A stretch of 7,611 nt of DNA from Acidimicrobiales bacterium (GTDB lineage Bacteria > Actinomycetota > Acidimicrobiia > Acidimicrobiales > Palsa-688): positions 1 to 7,611 of the forward strand of contig JASHVH010000164.1 of NCBI GenBank assembly GCA_030039575.1. The letters run 5' to 3'. The notes beneath the pieces are model-generated. The model searched no databases and was not told the origin of the DNA. It worked only from the letters and a program-made list of their open reading frames with translations. Each line of letters begins with the position of its first letter. Within the stretch, counting starts at the first letter, position 1. Of this stretch, positions 5,665 through 7,611 are shown in pieces. The position numbers and the translations under genes are program-made.

Positions 5665-7611
5665 TCATATGAGGCCACGGCTGCTCGCTCGTTTGACGGC
5701 CGACGCCCGCGACGTTACGCCGAGCTTCATGTAGGTGTGCCGGAGGTGGGTCTTGACTGTGTTCAGCGAGAGGTGAAGCTCAGACGCCATCTCGACATAG
5801 GTCAGGCGACTGGAAAGCTTCTCCAGGACACGGATCTCGGCGTCGGTCAGTGGATCGGGCAAGCCGTTGCCTGGGTGGAAGCGCACCGAGAACTTGCGGT
5901 CGTCGACGCGGGCGGCGATGAGCTCCGAAAGGACCTTGTAGCGGGGATAGGAGCTCCCGCTCTCCACCAGGTGGTCGACAAACTGCGGGGCCGTGTCGAG
6001 CACGGTTTGCATAAAGCCATAACGCTCGATAGAAGCCAGGGTTTCATTGACCATCTCGTGCGCTCCCGGTGACCCCAGCATTACTGCACTGCTCGTCCGC
6101 AGCAAACGAAGCTCCAGGTCGGAGCGGGTCGTGACCGCATGCTCCGGAACGTCTCGCAAGCAGTCTTGTGCCCCTCGAGCGTCGCCGGCGGCGAGAGCGG
6201 CCACTGCGCACATGACCTTCCGGCGGTTGTCGGGTAGGTGGGCGGCAGCGGCCTCAGCACCTCTTGGGTCACCGAGGCGCAGCCGGCAGTGGGCTTCGAG
6301 TTCGTCTGCTTGCGACAAAAGCGGGGACCGATCGCTCCTCAGCGCGGCCCTGGCCTGCGGCAACGAGGCTAGCGCCTCGTCAAGTTCGCCTTTCGTCGCC
6401 CAGAGGCGCGCCCGGTCGAGCTGGGCCAGGTAATCGAAGATAGGGCGGCGGCCGGTCCCCACCAGGTCCAGCGCCCGCTCCGTCACGCTGGCCGCCGTTG
6501 CCAGGTCGCGTCTTTCGAGCGCCAGTAGGCCGGTTGTCCGGAGAGCGCAGAAGGCGTAATAGTGCCGACCGAAGCCGAGCGCGCCCGCTGCGTCTAGGGC
6601 GCCGGCGGCCAACGCTGCTGCTTCAGCGAGATCGCCCGCGGCCAAAGCAGCTTCGCTGAGGACCGCCGGGCAAAGCACCTCCCTTTCCGATCTGTTCGCT
6701 CTCTCGTAGGTGCTGATGGCATCGGCAAACTCCCGCGCACCAGCGAAGTCGCCCAGGAACGACTTGGCGCACATCGCCACGCCGTTGAGGCCGGTGGTTA
6801 GCCAGCTGTCGTCCAAGCCGTTAGCGGTGGCCGCGAGTCTTCGTCCTGCGTCTACGTAGGCCGACGACTCCTCCAGTTCACCTATGAAGAACGAGTGGAT
6901 GCCTCCAACAACGGCAAGCTCAATAGCCAGCTCCGGTTGTCGTTCCGCCTCGATAGGGACCTGCTGAGCCAGTGCGAGAGCGTGCGAACCGCGGTCGAAC
7001 GCGCCTCGCAACATCAGCTCGGCGGCCAGCGGTAGCAATATTTCTGCGGTGCCGGCGAACATGTCCGGGTTGACCTCGTCCAGGTCCAGGGGGCTGGTGA
7101 ACCGCGGGTTGAGGGAGTAGTCCCGGATCACACCCTTGCTCAAGAGGTCAAACGCGGCCGCTCGGTCGCCGGCAGCCAGGAGGTGACGTGCCGCCTGTCC
7201 GACCTGGCCAGCCTCCGCCAAAAACTGGGCGGCCTCGGAGTGCAGAAGCCTTTCTCGGCCAGGTTCGCGAGCGTGCAGCTCTGCGCTGAGGACCTCCTTG
7301 ACGAGCTGGTGATAACGGTAGGTGTGAGCCCTTTCGTCCACCATCGTCACGAACAGGTGGGAACGGTACAGTTGCCCCAACAGTTCGGCCGAGCGCGGCC
7401 CGTACAGAGCGGTGCAGGCGGCGACGGACAGTTCGTCGAGGACCGAAGTCGCCAACATGAAATCGGCCAAGTCCGGTGCTTGGCGGGAGAGGACCTCGTC
7501 GAGGAAGTAACCGGCAACTGCGTGACGGTGCAGGTCTACGCGGTCGACCGCTTTTGTCGGGTCCGGGGAACTCTGAATAGTGATCGCCGCCATCTGTAGC
7601 CCGGCCGCCCA
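5665..7611 (-). CDS. MalT-like LuxR-family transcriptional regulator, 5' end outside the window
   Basis: The reading frame stays open to the window edge: the bases before the first in-window Met (7593) encode WAAGLQ, and WAAGLQMAAITIQ is the typical end of the AAA/NTPase module of MalT-type (LAL-like) regulators. The Met at 7593 is therefore internal, and the Walker A/B part lies beyond 7611. The visible ~648 codons hold a winged-helix segment (VAGYFLDEVLSRQAPDLADFMLATSVLDEL, then YRYHQLVKEVL), a long run of Ala/Leu-rich paired helices of TPR type, and a C-terminal LuxR helix-turn-helix at 5668-5850 (LTDAEIRVLEKL, then VEMASELHLSLNTVKTHLRHTYMKLGV). Known relatives are cytoplasmic ATP-dependent activators that bind an inducer through the TPR domain. 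The inducer and targets here are unknown. The nearby GH65 unit is a tempting target by analogy with MalT and maltose genes, but a methyltransferase and two gaps intervene, so this is speculation. Confidence 0.92.
   Translation of the reverse strand, partial: WAAGLQMAAITIQSSPDPTKAVDRVDLHRHAVAGYFLDEVLSRQAPDLADFMLATSVLDELSVAACTALYGPRSAELLGQLYRSHLFVTMVDERAHTYRYHQLVKEVLSAELHAREPGRERLLHSEAAQFLAEAGQVGQAARHLLAAGDRAAAFDLLSKGVIRDYSLNPRFTSPLDLDEVNPDMFAGTAEILLPLAAELMLRGAFDRGSHALALAQQVPIEAERQPELAIELAVVGGIHSFFIGELEESSAYVDAGRRLAATANGLDDSWLTTGLNGVAMCAKSFLGDFAGAREFADAISTYERANRSEREVLCPAVLSEAALAAGDLAEAAALAAGALDAAGALGFGRHYYAFCALRTTGLLALERRDLATAASVTERALDLVGTGRRPIFDYLAQLDRARLWATKGELDEALASLPQARAALRSDRSPLLSQADELEAHCRLRLGDPRGAEAAAAHLPDNRRKVMCAVAALAAGDARGAQDCLRDVPEHAVTTRSDLELRLLRTSSAVMLGSPGAHEMVNETLASIERYGFMQTVLDTAPQFVDHLVESGSSYPRYKVLSELIAARVDDRKFSVRFHPGNGLPDPLTDAEIRVLEKLSSRLTYVEMASELHLSLNTVKTHLRHTYMKLGVTSRASAVKRASSRGLI

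Noticed and set aside
5433..5672. 79-codon + strand ORF antisense to the region downstream of the regulator
   Set aside because: No RBS, composition typical of a chance open frame in GC-rich DNA, and it overlaps the end of a well-supported gene on the other strand.

Overview
The window looks like chromosomal DNA from a high-GC actinobacterium. The grounds are GC-rich codon usage, GTG starts, and an adjacent beta-phosphoglucomutase/GH65 pair in the arrangement of the Mycobacterium tuberculosis Rv3400-Rv3401 pair. No species assignment is possible from the sequence alone. All gene identifications rest on motifs recognised by eye.

Layout. A small DUF1801-type protein is encoded on the + strand (77-568). 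Everything else is on the minus strand. Read in the direction of transcription, from 7611 down, the order is: (i) a large MalT-like LuxR-family regulator whose 5' end lies beyond the window edge (5665 to >7611); (ii) a 443-bp gap (5222-5664) without a convincing gene, holding a striking tRNA T-arm/acceptor-like hairpin, an abutting 13-bp tandem repeat and a perfect 8-7-8 inverted repeat; (iii) a two-part SAM-dependent methyltransferase (4193-5221), probably leaderless; (iv) a 214-bp gap; (v) a tightly coupled three-ORF unit: an 82-codon ORF that appears to be an internally deleted phosphoketolase (3730-3978), a beta-phosphoglucomutase (2981-3733) and a GH65 disaccharide phosphorylase (597-2984). 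The last gene ends 28 bp from the convergent DUF1801 gene.

How the genes work together. GH65 phosphorylases split an alpha-linked glucoside with phosphate to give beta-glucose 1-phosphate. Beta-phosphoglucomutase converts this to glucose 6-phosphate. A phosphoketolase would have drawn on the resulting sugar phosphates to make acetyl phosphate. Here only the two ends of a phosphoketolase seem to survive. The remnant keeps a strong Shine-Dalgarno sequence and an ATGA overlap with pgmB, and pgmB in turn overlaps the GH65 gene by GTGA, so the stub may now serve mainly as a translational lead-in. The most interesting points are this collapsed phosphoketolase and the tRNA-like minihelix with its associated repeats. 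No CRISPR array, insertion sequence, integrase or complete tRNA was seen.
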